A stretch of 64,000 nucleotides of DNA from Anaeromyces robustus (taxonomy: Eukaryota > Neocallimastigomycota > Neocallimastigomycetes > Neocallimastigales > Neocallimastigaceae): the NCBI GenBank assembly GCA_002104895.1, contig MCFG01000012.1, positions 1 through 64,000 of the forward strand, given 5' to 3'. The position numbers and the translations under genes are program-made. The notes under the pieces are model-generated. The model was not told where the DNA came from and made no database searches. It saw only the letters and a program-made list of their open reading frames with translations. This document shows positions 43,342 to 53,689 of the stretch, piece after piece. Numbering within the stretch: position 1 is the stretch's first letter; each line of letters begins with the position of its first letter.

Positions 43342-43442
43342 CTGATTTAAAAAAAAAAAATTTTTTTTTATTTTAATAATAGTTAATATATTTATGTTTA
43401 AAATTTATTTAGAATAATAATAAATAGTTAGTATAATAATAT

Positions 43443-43483
<41 letters not shown>

Positions 43484-43670
43484 TAATAATAATTAATAAT
43501 AAAATGGCAGTTGAAAATATATATTTAAATATATATATTTTTTTGCATTATATTTAATTATTTCATTTTTAATTATTTTTTTCATTAATTAACTTTATTT
43601 CTCCCTTCTTTTTTTTACCACGTTTTTATTTTTACTTTTATTTTTATTTATTTATTTATTTATTTAATTA

Positions 43671-43705
<35 letters not shown>

Positions 43706-43977
43706 TTTCCCTATTTATTTATCTATCTATCATTAATATTAATATTAATATTATTAATATAAAAAAAAAATTTTTTTTAATTATTTTTTATGCAACATTT
43801 AACATTAAAATTAAAAAAATTTTTTTTAAAAAAAAAAAAAAAATTTGTTTTATTTATGTAATTAATAATAAATAATAATTTTTAAATTTTTATTTAATGA
43901 TTATTTTTTTAATACTTTTAATTAATATCAAATTATCAAATGATAATAAAAAAATTTTTTTATTTTAATTTTTAAAT

Positions 43978-44042
43978 TAAAAAAGCCCTCTTTTATTAAT
44001 AATTCATTTTCATTTAATTTATTAATTAGGAGGGCTTTTTTA
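43978..44042. repeat. 13-bp inverted repeat with GCCCTC core
   Basis: TAAAAAAGCCCTC at 43978-43990 pairs exactly with GAGGGCTTTTTTA at 44030-44042, around a 39-base loop that can itself pair weakly (TTATTAATAA with TTATTAATTA). The six-base GC-rich stem core is one of the strongest local structures in the desert. The right arm runs into six T. It may be a small RNA hairpin or a palindromic element; no promoter was recognised. Confidence 0.6.
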
Positions 44043-45763
44043 ATAATTAATAATTAATAAATACCTTTTTTTTATTTTATTTAATTTCTAATATACAAAT
44101 AAAGTAAAAAAATAAAAAATAAAAATAAAAAAAAATGAAATGAAATATAATAAAATAAAATAATGAGAAAAAATAAAATTATAAAGCATTAAAATAAATA
44201 AATAAATAAGTAAATAAATAAAAAAAAGAAAATTAGATGCACTTTTTTTTATTAAAAATTTATTACTTTTAACAATACAATAACAATAACAAATAATAAT
44301 ATTAATATCTCATTCTCATTAATTACCTTTATTATTTTTATATTATTAAAAGATTAATTTAATAATTAACGTATAGAGCGGTATAAAAAAATTATTATAT
44401 AGCAGTATAAAAAAAAATTTATAAGCCTATCGATTATGATAAAATTATATAAAATTTTTAAATTTAAAAAATATTATTCCCAATTTAAAGCAAAAAAAAA
44501 ATTATATAGTTTTTCCTTTTAATATTTATCTGATGTTACAGTTTAGATTTCCTAATATGTATAATATAAACTATTTATTATTTAAAAAAAAAAAAAAAAG
44601 AATTCTAAAAAAAAAATAAAAAAAAAAACCAAATAAATAAATAAACAAATAAAAAAAACTTTATTTATTATTAAAATAAATAATAATGATTTTTCAAAAA
44701 AGATTTTTATATAATTATTTTTTTTTTTGTCTTTTTTTGTCTTTTTTTTTTTATCCGTAATATTTTGATAAAAAAAATTTCAAAAACTTTAAATAATAAT
44801 AAAAAAATTCTTTTTAGTCAATTTTTTTTTTTTTAAAAAAAAAAAATATAAAAAAATACCAAAATTTTTATTTAAAATAATGGAAAAACTATTATAAAAT
44901 TTGGGATGGTTTGATGTTTATTGATGATTTATTAGGATGATATGCAACTTTAAACATTAATATTTTTTTTATACTTTAAAAAAAAATAAATAAATAAATA
45001 AAAAGATGTTTTATATATAAAGTAATAAAATAGAAAAAATTATATATTAAATATAATCCATATTATATATTTTAATATTATTATTATTGAAATTATTGAT
45101 ATTATTGATATTTATTATAATATAACTATTAAAAAAAAATAATAATAAACAACAATAAAATAACCAAATTAAATAGTGTTATAAACACACACATATATAT
45201 ATACATATATATATATATAACATTGTTTTAATTCCTTTGTCATAGTTGTATATAAAAATGTCTCATAGTTTTATTATATTTATTATATATATATATATAT
45301 ACTACATAAATATATTTTTATTATTGTTATATATAAAACAATAGATGATAACAATGCATACAATACACATACACAATAAGAAAAAAAATTACTTAAAAAA
45401 AAAACAATATACATATATATATAAGTATAGTATATATTTTAATTAAATAAATAAAAATTAGAAATAAAAAAAATTAAAAAAAAAAAAAAAAAAGGCATTA
45501 AATACTTATTTAAAGCTTTTTTTTTAAACAATAAAAAAACTAAATTTTTATTTTATTACTTTAATTTATTTTTTCTTTTCTGTTTTTTTTTTTTTTTAAT
45601 TATTTTTTTTTTTTTCATTTATTATTATTATTATTTTTATTTTATTTAAATAAAATAAAAACTAAAATATACATAAACATAAATATAAAATTTTGATATT
45701 AGCTTTATTTTTATTTTTATTTTTATTTTAATAATTTTAGCTTTTCCTTTTAGATGAGAGAAT

Positions 45764-45797
<34 letters not shown>

Positions 45798-45889
45798 TAT
45801 TAATATTATCTATATATATAAATAAAAAAAATAAAAAAAAAAGAAGTTTTTAAATGTTAATAATAATAATAGTATTAACTAAATGTTAT

Positions 45890-47130
45890 TATTAACTATA
45901 TAACATGTGTTTTTACACGTGTGTAAAAATAAAATTATGAATAATTTGCATAGATTTAATAATATATTATAATAAAAGTAGTTGGTTAAGTTGGTTAAAT
46001 AATAAAAATGATGGAAAATTGGTAAAAATGAAAATGAAAATGAAAATGAAATTTTTGTAATTTCATTTTTTTTTTAAAAAAAAATTCAAAAAATAATCAT
46101 TATATAATAAAATAAATAAAAATTTTAAAATTTTGAAAAAAAAAAAAAGAAAAAAGAAATTGAATGATATTATGATTTATTTTAAAAAAAAAAATACCCT
46201 TAGAAGATAGCACGTGTATAATATGAATAATGTACATAGATTTAATTATGATATATTATAAAAATTTATATATCAATTTCACTAAATAATAAATTTGATG
46301 TAAAAAAATGTTAAATTAAAAATCCAATAAATAATTGAGATGAATGAAGTAATTTTTAAATTTTTTTTTTTTTTTTTTTTAAAAAAATATTAAAAATTAT
46401 AAACTATTGTTCTCAATAAAAGAAAAATAAATAAAAAAATAAAAAAACAAAATTTTGAAAATGTTTGAAAATTAATTACATCATGTAAGCAAAATCTTTT
46501 ATATATAAACACGTGTTAAACTAAATAATTTATGAATAATTTACATTTATTTATATGATATTATATATTTAAACTCTTTATCATTTTATACTACTAATAA
46601 TAATGATGGAAAAAAATGTAAAATCATGATGAAATTAATGTCAATTTTATAAAATTTTATATCCTTTTAAAAAGTATTAAAATTATAAATTTTGTGGAAA
46701 AAAATGAATAAATTTTCTAAATTTTAAAAAAAAATTATAATTGAAAAAAATGATGATTTCAAATAATTTACTTTATAAAAATGGTTATATCACGTGTTAT
46801 ACATATATCTATAAATATTTTACATATTTATTTATAATTTATATAATTTATATAATAAGTTTATCAGTCAATTTAGTAATAATATATAATTTGATGAAAA
46901 ATTTAAATCAAAAAAAATTGAAATGAATTTATAAATTTTGAAAATCTTATTATTTTTTACAAAATATTCATAAAATAAATAATATGAATTAAAATATATA
47001 AAAATTTTGAAATTTTTGAATTTTTTCATAATTCATTAAAAAAAGGTATTATATTTTATAAAAATATATCGTATCACGTGTTATATAATTAATTTATGAA
47101 ATATTCACATTTATTTATTCAAAATACTTG
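45890..47130. repeat. Degenerate ~290-bp tandem repeat, five CACGTG-bearing units
   Basis: CACGTG occurs at 45916, 46211, 46510, 46791 and 47075, spaced 295, 299, 281 and 284 bp. Shortly downstream in each unit is a related block close to ATGAATAATTTACATTTATT (for example from 45938, 46223, 46532 and 47097), and most units also share AAATTTTGAAAA-like words further along. Units are heavily diverged, so this is an old or rapidly changing array. CACGTG is the binding core of bHLH proteins and, as TCACGTG, of the yeast centromere factor Cbf1; three units read T/ATCACGTG or close. No coding sequence fits. Function is unknown. Confidence 0.7.
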
Positions 47131-48294
47131 GTAATTATAAATTTAATATTCTTTTTTTATTTTATATTTATTTTATATAAATTAATTTTAGTTTTTTAGT
47201 ATTGAAAACTTTCATTTAGACTTAACAAATATTAAACATTATTTAGACAATAAAAAATACACATAAAAATAAAATAATAAAATAAAGAAATACAATATTA
47301 AAATAGTATAAATAGAGAAAAGATAATGAAAATTCGCAATTGAAAAAAAGTTAATAATGAATCAAAAAAAATAATAATTATTGAAAGATTTTATAAAATG
47401 ATAGTTAATTAACAACTATGATAGTTAATTAACAACTATCATTTTTTATATTTTTTTAAATATTTTAAGGATAAATAATAAATTTTTATATATAAATTTT
47501 TTTTTTGTTTGTTTGAAACAGATTTTAATATTTATTAATTAAATGTTTAGATTTATGTATACAAAAAATGTTAAATTAAAATTTCAACCAATAATATCAT
47601 GTCACTTAATTAAATAGATTTACATTGGTTTGTTTGTTATTTTTATATTATAAAGAAAAATCATTATTAAATAAATGAAGGAAAAGTTAAGAAAAGAGAG
47701 AATAATAATAATTAATAATAATAATAATAAATAATTAATAACAATAACAATAATAAATCATTAATAATAATAATTAATAATAATCATAATTTTTATATTA
47801 AATTATTTTTTTTCGATATTATAAATTATTAATAATAATAATAAAGTTTGGTGGTATTTTAACAAGGGGGACCTAAAAATTTATTAACATTAAAATACCG
47901 AAAAAAAAGAAAAAAGAAAAATAAAAAAGTATATATAAAAATATTAATAAAATTTTTAATATATAAATATTTTGAGAAAATATTATATACATATTTTTTT
48001 TTTTTTCTTCTAAAAAAATTTTTTTTTGATAAAAGAATTTTAAGAATTTTAAATATTTTGTATTTTGATAATACAATTTATTAATAATAAAAAAAGAAAA
48101 TAAAAGATATTAAAAAAAAAAAAAAAGAAAAAAGCAATAAATAAAAATTTCACATAATATTTAAATATATAACATATATTTAAAAATAATTTTCTTTTAA
48201 TATTTATTATATATATTATTAAATTATTATATATATTTTTTTGTAATTCTCGTTTTTTTTTTCTTAATAATCTCAATATAAAAAAAAGAACAAA
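47131..48294. other. Transition from desert to gene region
   Basis: No gene is supportable; the antisense frames near 47873-48276 are Phe/Lys/Ile-rich composition artefacts. It holds a small tandem/hairpin element at 47398-47444, a (AAT)n region at 47700-47790 and an unusual G5 run near 47868. The last part is the upstream region of the gene that starts at 48295, where I see no convincing TATA element. Confidence 0.6.
47398..47444. repeat. Two 20-bp direct repeats forming a hairpin
   Basis: The 20-bp unit GATAGTTAATTAACAACTAT occurs twice in direct contact at 47400-47419 and 47420-47439. Each unit is an imperfect palindrome around TTAATTAA. The whole element is flanked by AAAATGATAGTT and AACTATCATTTT, which are complementary over 12 bp. 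Confidence 0.75.
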
Positions 48295-48642
48295 ATGAAA
48301 TTTTTCAAAGCTTTAACTATTGCTTGTATTGCTCTTATCGGTTCAACTTTAGCTTGGGATGATGAAAAAACTGCTAGAGATAAAGAAGAATTAAAAGTTT
48401 TTAAATGTAGTCAAAAATGTCAATATTTATTAACTATTCCACCACGTTATGAACAATGGGATCCAAAAGAATGTAAAAAGAATGAAGTTGAATGTATTTG
48501 TTCAGGTGGTACAGATAATGGTTTACTTCTTTGTATGGCTGAATGTGTTGGTATTGATTGTGAAGAATTTGTTGATATGTTATTAAAATCTAACGAACAA
48601 TTAGTTAAAAATCCAATAGACGAAGTTAAATATGATCTTTAA
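48295..48642 (+). CDS. Small secreted eight-cysteine protein, CFEM-like pattern
   Basis: A single-exon frame of 115 residues starting at AAAATG. Residues 1-20 form a classic signal peptide (Lys/Phe start, hydrophobic core, small residues before a likely cut after Ala20). The mature part is acidic and has eight cysteines at 38, 42, 60, 67, 69, 80, 84 and 89. The order C-x3-C-x17-C-x6-C-x-C-x10-C-x3-C-x4-C resembles the fungal CFEM domain (C-x3-C, then C, then C-x-C, then C-x3/4-C, then C), but the gap before the third cysteine is longer and the last gap much shorter than the consensus. It has no GPI-like hydrophobic tail, so it should be secreted free. Codon use and G+C are clearly higher than the flanks. 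It is real with high confidence; membership of CFEM is tentative. Confidence 0.88.
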   Translation: MKFFKALTIACIALIGSTLAWDDEKTARDKEELKVFKCSQKCQYLLTIPPRYEQWDPKECKKNEVECICSGGTDNGLLLCMAECVGIDCEEFVDMLLKSNEQLVKNPIDEVKYDL

Positions 48643-48762
48643 AAAAAATACTAATTATTAATAATTGATAATGATATTAACTTAATAACTTAATAACATA
48701 AAATAAAAAATATTCGAAGTATTTATATTGAACTTTATATATTCGTACATAAAGAATATATG

Positions 48763-48793
<31 letters not shown>

Positions 48794-50028
48794 ATTTTTT
48801 ATAATAATAGTAATAATGAAATAATTTTTACTATTTACATAATTATTTAAAATTAAAACCTAAAGAAAAAAAAATATTTCATTTATTATATATATAATAA
48901 TAAGATTAAAAGATTAAAAAAAAACGTTAAACAACCAACACAATCGATAAAAAAAAAAAAAGCTATTGTTTATAAACATTATTTTTTTATTTTTTTTTTA
49001 ATAACATTTTAAATAAAGAAATAAAATAAAATAAAATAATATTTAAAATAAAATATAAAATAATAAAATAATAAAATATGCTTTTATTATTTTTTTATAT
49101 TTATTATAAATTTAGTTTTATATATACCATCAAAGAAGTTTAAAAAAAAAAACTATTATAAAAATATATATTATCTTTTTTTTTAATATATATATTAACT
49201 ATATTATCTATTGGACATATTTATTATTAATAGTAATAATATGTAAAGGAAATACATTAAGTATAAAAAAAAAGGAAAAGGAAAAAGAAAAAGATAAATT
49301 TCAATCAATCAAGAATAATAAATCTCTATATCAAAAAAAAAAAAAAAATAAAAAACAGGAAAATAAAGTAAATAAATAGATAAATCAATAAAAATAAAAA
49401 AAATAAAAAAAAAATAAAAAATTGAAAATAAAAATTAAATTAAATAAAATAAAATAAAATATAATATAATATAATAAAAAAAAAGAATAAAAAATAAAAT
49501 TATATAATTTAAAATATTTTTTTAGTGTTTCATTTTCTAAATATATATTTATTTTTTTATTTTTATATATTTTTTTTAAAAAAAAAAGATATTATAATAT
49601 ATAATAATAATATCTTTTATTTTTATGAATAAATTATAATATTTTAAAAGTATTTAAAGTATAAATTAGTAAAAAAAAAAATTATTATTTTCAAGGAATT
49701 TAAAATATAAATTAATAATTTTGAATTATTGTAATATAGTATAATTCTTATTAAATATATATTATAAGTGTATTTTCTATTATCTATTAAGAGGTATAGA
49801 TAGGTTTGATATAAGGCTGAATAAATTAAAATTTAAAAATTATATTTAAATAGAATAGTAAAAAAAAAAATAAAAAAATAAATAAATACATTATATATAA
49901 TGGTATTTGTAAAAGTGATTGACTTTGATTACTTTAATAAATAAAAAAAAAAAAAAGGCCCTAATAAAAAAATTTTGACAGTATTGAATTAATTTATATA
50001 TATATACTTTTTTTTTTTTATTTTTCTT
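48643..50028. other. Intergenic region between convergent genes
   Basis: About 1.4 kb between the 3' ends of the eight-cysteine gene and the RNase P gene. It contains a poly-A run of about 28 bases near 48763, AAAAT repeats near 49440 and nothing coding that I can see. A few denser spots (for example 49790-49820 and GGCCC near 49958) have no recognisable form. Confidence 0.6.
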
Positions 50029-51149
50029 TTATTTTCCTTTTTTCTTTTTATCTTTAGACATTTCTTGTAAATAATCTTCATAAACTTTTGTTGTTATTGC
50101 TGCTTTTTCAGTAAATAAGCAATAATTTGGATTATCTGATTTAAATTCCCTTTTGGTTTGACAACTTTTACATGAAATTTCATATTTGGTTTCTTCATCT
50201 TTTTTAATATTATATATTTAATAATAATAATAATATATATATATATATATATATAATATAAAATGTAGATATTTAAAAAAAAAAAAAATAGAAATTAGAA
50301 ATTAGAAATTATTGTATATAACGATATATATATTTCTAAAACAATTATTCTTAAATATAAATTATAATAAATTATAAATATATTATTATTCAATTATATA
50401 CCATCAATTTTTATATCTGAAGTTAATCCTGGTATTAAAGGCGTCTTGCAATATTTACATATAGACCTTTTAACATTTGGATCCCTTTATTAAATAAAGA
50501 AAGATAAAAAAAAAAAAAAAGAATATATTATTTTAATTATTTTTTATTTTATTTTTAATAATTTTAATTTATAATTTATATAATTTATAAAATTTATATA
50601 TTAATAAAAAATTTACATTCTTGATACTGTTTTTTGAGCGACAACATTTAATGTAGTATTATAATATCTTGCTAATGGTAATAAAGGATAATCTTTATTT
50701 GTAATTGAATTCAATTTTTTATCTTTTAAACTTAAATTTAAATTTATTAAAGAATTATTTGGTTTATCTATATCCATTGCATTTGCATTTTCAGTCATAC
50801 TATTAGTATTATTATCATTATTGTTTGTTTCATCATTTTTTATTGAATTTTTATATAAATCGGAGACATATTTATTACGTTTTATACGTAGTGGTATTCT
50901 TTTTCTTTTTTTAGTTATACCTTTTGTATCTTTACATTGTTTAATAGTTTTATTTTTATTATTATTATTATTATTATTACTATTATTACTTTTTTTTTCT
51001 TCCTTTTTTTTTAAATCTATATTAGATTGAATTTCTTTTGATATGGTATAGGCTAATAAATTTGAAGCTTGATATAAAAAATTTATTCTAATATTAGATT
51101 CAGAAATAGAAGTTGCTTTTGCAATATTATTTTTTGATTTTTTACCCAT
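50029..51149 (-). CDS. RPP21: RNase P/MRP protein subunit, Rpp21/Rpr2 family
   Basis: Three exons join without a break: 51149-50617, 50484-50402 and 50198-50029, giving 261 residues. Introns are 132 and 203 bp with GTAAAT and GTATAT donors and AG acceptors. The family zinc ribbon is present: Cys187 and Cys190 (CKYC) followed by the PGL turn, then Cys215 and Cys218 (CKSC). Before it is the conserved basic helix ending KTVSRMDPNVKRSIC, which packs on the RNA/Rpp29 surface in known structures. An N-terminal helix (about residues 23-40, LYQASNLLAYTISKEI) matches the family start. The family helps the ribozyme mature 5' ends of tRNA precursors in the nucleus. The protein is longer than typical members (about 150 residues) because of a Lys/Asn-rich insert at about 48-150. 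A Lys-rich tail ends it. Confidence 0.92.
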
Positions 51150-51711
51150 TTTATATTATATTTATTATATATATATATTTGGAATAAAAAAAAAAAAAAG
51201 AAAAGAAAATAAAGAATTATATTATAATTAAATTTTTTGATTTTGAAATGGGAATTCAATTTAAAAATTTATTAATATAAAATTTAGTAAAAAAAAAATT
51301 TTTTTTCATCAAATCCCAGATATTAAAAAAAAAAAAAAACAAAATAATAATTATTTAATCAAATAAAAATTATTAAATCAATAAAACATTAGATTAAAAA
51401 TTTTAAAAAAAAAAAATTTTTTTTTGTTTTTATATTAATATTATAAAAAAAATCTTTAAAAAAATTTGTATTAATCTATATTATATTAATAATTATATAC
51501 TTTTCATTATTCTTTATATAATATTATATAACGTTTAAGAAAGAAAAAGATAAAAGATAAAATATTTAATATATAAAATGTTTATATTTTTTATTTTCAG
51601 GTTCTTTTTATTTTATATATGATAAGATAATTATTATTTAAATTTTATTAATGATTTATATACAAAAAGATAGTATTACATAATTAAAAAAGTATAATAG
51701 TTTTATATCAA
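51150..51711. other. Intergenic region, upstream of the RNase P gene
   Basis: A 560-bp spacer of AT-rich sequence with short poly-A/T runs. It should contain the RNase P gene promoter on the minus strand, but I see no clear TATAAATA element. Nothing coding is visible. Confidence 0.5.
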
Positions 51712-52329
51712 CTAAATAATATATATATATATGTTTTTTTTTTTTTTTTTAATAAATACTTGTTTTTTTTTAAACTTTTCATAACGATATTTAATCACAC
51801 AACAAATAATAGTAATTAATATAATACCATACATTATACTTCCTAAATTAACTTTCATTTCTAACCCTTCACTATCAGATGGACCATCTGGTTGCATTAA
51901 ACATATTTTATTTCCTGAACATTTTTTAGAAGAATATTCTTCATTATTTTCACAAGAATCACGATAGGGTTTACCACAATGTATATATGAAGTTCTTCTA
52001 TCTAAAAATTTATTGTATGAATAAATACTATCATAATGTTCTATAGGATTATTATTATTAAATATACAATGATTATTCATACATTTTATTAGATAAACAT
52101 TGAGAATCATATTCACATTGAATAGAAATACAATATTTAATATCTTTATTGCGAGTTGAACAGTGTCTATTAATTATTAATTCTTTATTATTGTAGCTAT
52201 TGTATTTGCTATTTTCATTAGTAGAAGTTGCAGATTTTTTTTATGTTCTAATGAAGTTTCAATACTTAAAACTACTTTAAATATAAAATAATAAGCATAG
52301 ATTAAAGTTAATTTTTTTGTATATTCCAT
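51712..52329 (-). pseudogene. Cys-rich secreted/membrane protein gene broken by two frameshifts
   Basis: The minus strand reads a signal-peptide-like start (MEYTKKLTLIYAYYFIFKVV) to about 52243, then shifts frame at an A8 run (52235-52242), continues in a second frame, and returns to the first frame at an A4 run (52084-52087). Read through both breaks it is an extracellular Cys-rich region with a CLSNKC motif, a YIHCGK segment, a CSGNKIC segment, a PSDSEG motif, one transmembrane helix (about 20 residues before KYRYEKFKKK) and a short basic tail. The breaks compensate, and both lie in homopolymers, so either sequencing error or recent decay is possible. Two Tyr residues (in PIEHYDS and NNEEYSSKK) sit where spacing suggests cysteines, which favours decay. 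Family name is not known to me. Confidence 0.6.
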
Positions 52330-52332
52330 ATG

Positions 52333-52472
52333 TTGATCATGATAATAATGACAAAGAAAAAGGTAATAATAATAATGATAAAAGTTATATTATTAATAGT
52401 CAAAATGAGAAAATTAATTCAAATGTTGGTAATATTAATGAAAATTTAAATTATGAATTCTCTATTAAATAG
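52333..52472 (+). pseudogene. Possible coding fragment, Asn/Lys-rich tail
   Basis: The plus strand from GTT GAT CAT to TAG at 52470-52472 reads VDHDNNDKEKGNNNNDKSYI and continues as a hydrophilic Asn/Glu/Lys/Ser tail ending NYEFSIK. The composition is like coding sequence of this genome rather than like its spacers. No start codon, splice acceptor or upstream exon can be assigned, and it lies head to head with the broken gene at 51712-52329. It is best treated as the 3' remnant of a lost gene. Confidence 0.3.
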
Positions 52473-52885
52473 TATTAAATCAATATTATTAAGATTTATA
52501 AAATAAAACAGAAATAAAAATGAATAAACTTTTTACTTTTTTGATTTTTATTATTAAACAGTAATTTTAAAAATCAATTATACAACACACACATACAAAA
52601 GACAAAAAACAAAAAGTTATTTTTTTAAACATTAGAAATGTATTCATATTTAATTATTTTATTAAAATTATTTGATCACTCAACACTAAACACAAAAAAA
52701 AAAAAAAAAAAGAAAAAAGAAAAAATTTACATTACATATTTATATTAATTTTATATTAAAATAAAGAAAAATATTATAGCAATTAAAAATATAATACAAC
52801 ACAAATTTATTAATATTTTATTTTATTTTATTTTAATTTTTTTTTATTTAATTAAAATTTTTAATTATTTACATTTACTTTCTTT
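52473..52885. other. Spacer 3' of the heat-shock gene
   Basis: About 410 bp, mostly A/T, with ACACACACATACAAAAGACA near 52583 and a poly-A tract near 52695. No feature is supportable. Confidence 0.5.
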
Positions 52886-53536
52886 TTATTGAATTTGAAT
52901 AGTACGATTTTGATTTTGTTTTGAAGAATTAATTTTATTAAGTGTAATTTTTAATATTCCATTATCCATTTTAGCTTGAACATTATCAGTATCTGCATTA
53001 TCAGGTAAACCGAAAGATCTTTCAAAGTTTTCATAGCTATAATTCATCATAGAGTAATTTTTATTATAATTTCTTTCCTTTTTTTCTTCTTCTTTATCAT
53101 TCTTATTCTTCTTCTTATTATTATTATTATTATCATAATTATTATCTGTATCTGAGATATTATCTCTCATAGTTCTTTTTTCACCTGAAATGGTTAAAAT
53201 ACGATCATCATCGGATAATTCTATTTTAATTTGATCTTTTTCCATTCCTGTTAAATCAGCTTGAATATAATAATTATTTTCATCTTCACTTAAATTCGTT
53301 TTTAATTGAAAATCAATAGGTTTAAATAAATTTTTATTATTTGGAAAAATTCGATTAAATTGTCTTTCTAAGGAACGTGGTGAATGTGAAAAAGGATAAT
53401 GATGATAATGTGGATTATAATACGGATAAGAAAATGGAATTAAAGAATGATTAAAAAATTCATTATCAAAATCATTGAAAAATGAATCTCTAAAAATGGA
53501 TGGTGTATTTCTAAAAGTTAATGAATTTCTATTCAT
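52886..53536 (-). CDS. Small heat-shock protein (HSP20/alpha-crystallin family)
   Basis: A single exon of 216 residues. The N-terminal arm (1-73) is rich in Phe, Tyr, His and Pro, as usual for oligomer-forming arms. The alpha-crystallin domain starts near Asp75 with the YYIQADLTGM segment (89-98), then KIELSDDDRILTISGEKR (104-121), FERSFGLPDN (171-180) and the AxxxxGxL signature seen as AKMDNGILKITL (188-199). The C-terminus ends in an I-x-I motif (IQI, 213-215). An Asn/Lys/Glu-rich insert of roughly 30 residues (about 126-160) interrupts the domain between the ISGEKR strand and the FERSF strand. The family are ATP-independent holdases that bind unfolding proteins. A TATAAATA element lies about 146 bp upstream; I found no convincing heat-shock element. 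Confidence 0.95.
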   Translation of the reverse strand: MNRNSLTFRNTPSIFRDSFFNDFDNEFFNHSLIPFSYPYYNPHYHHYPFSHSPRSLERQFNRIFPNNKNLFKPIDFQLKTNLSEDENNYYIQADLTGMEKDQIKIELSDDDRILTISGEKRTMRDNISDTDNNYDNNNNNKKKNKNDKEEEKKERNYNKNYSMMNYSYENFERSFGLPDNADTDNVQAKMDNGILKITLNKINSSKQNQNRTIQIQ

Positions 53537-53681
53537 TTTTGAAAAAATGGAGGATATAAAATTAATATTTTTTTTTTCAAAAAAAAAAAGAGATTTTGTT
53601 ACGATTTATTTAATTAAATATTTATAATAATATATTATTATTATTGTTATTTTTTTTATTTTTGAAAGAAAAAGTATCATA

Positions 53682-53689
53682 TATTTATA
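53682..53689 (-). promoter_or_regulatory. TATA-like element of the heat-shock gene
   Basis: On the minus strand the sequence is AAAGTATAAATATATG, 146 bp before the start codon. The core GTATAAATA also lies upstream of the three paralogs at 54437-59356. Transcription start is not known. Confidence 0.45.

Larger units (their letters stand above)
33135..45889. other. AT-rich gene desert, segment 4
   Basis: Composition is the same and no gene is supportable. Short open frames near 37842 and 42516 are Tyr/Ile/Asn or Phe strings. Embedded items are inverted repeats at 35764-35787, 39946-40000, 40598-40637, 43282-43341 and 43978-44042. There is a lone G6 run near 41474, a long (AAT)n near 43447-43490, and TA/CA-rich sequence with CACACACAT near 45185. 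Confidence 0.8.

Noticed and set aside
46741-46926. 61-residue open frame inside the CACGTG repeat
   Set aside because: The other repeat units do not keep this frame, so it is not under coding selection.
47873-48276. Two overlapping antisense open frames upstream of the eight-cysteine gene
   Set aside because: Lys/Phe/Ile composition typical of spacer DNA, and located in the presumed promoter of the real gene.
50821-51030. Plus-strand open frame over exon 1 of the RNase P gene
   Set aside because: Shadow of the minus-strand Asn/Lys-rich coding sequence.
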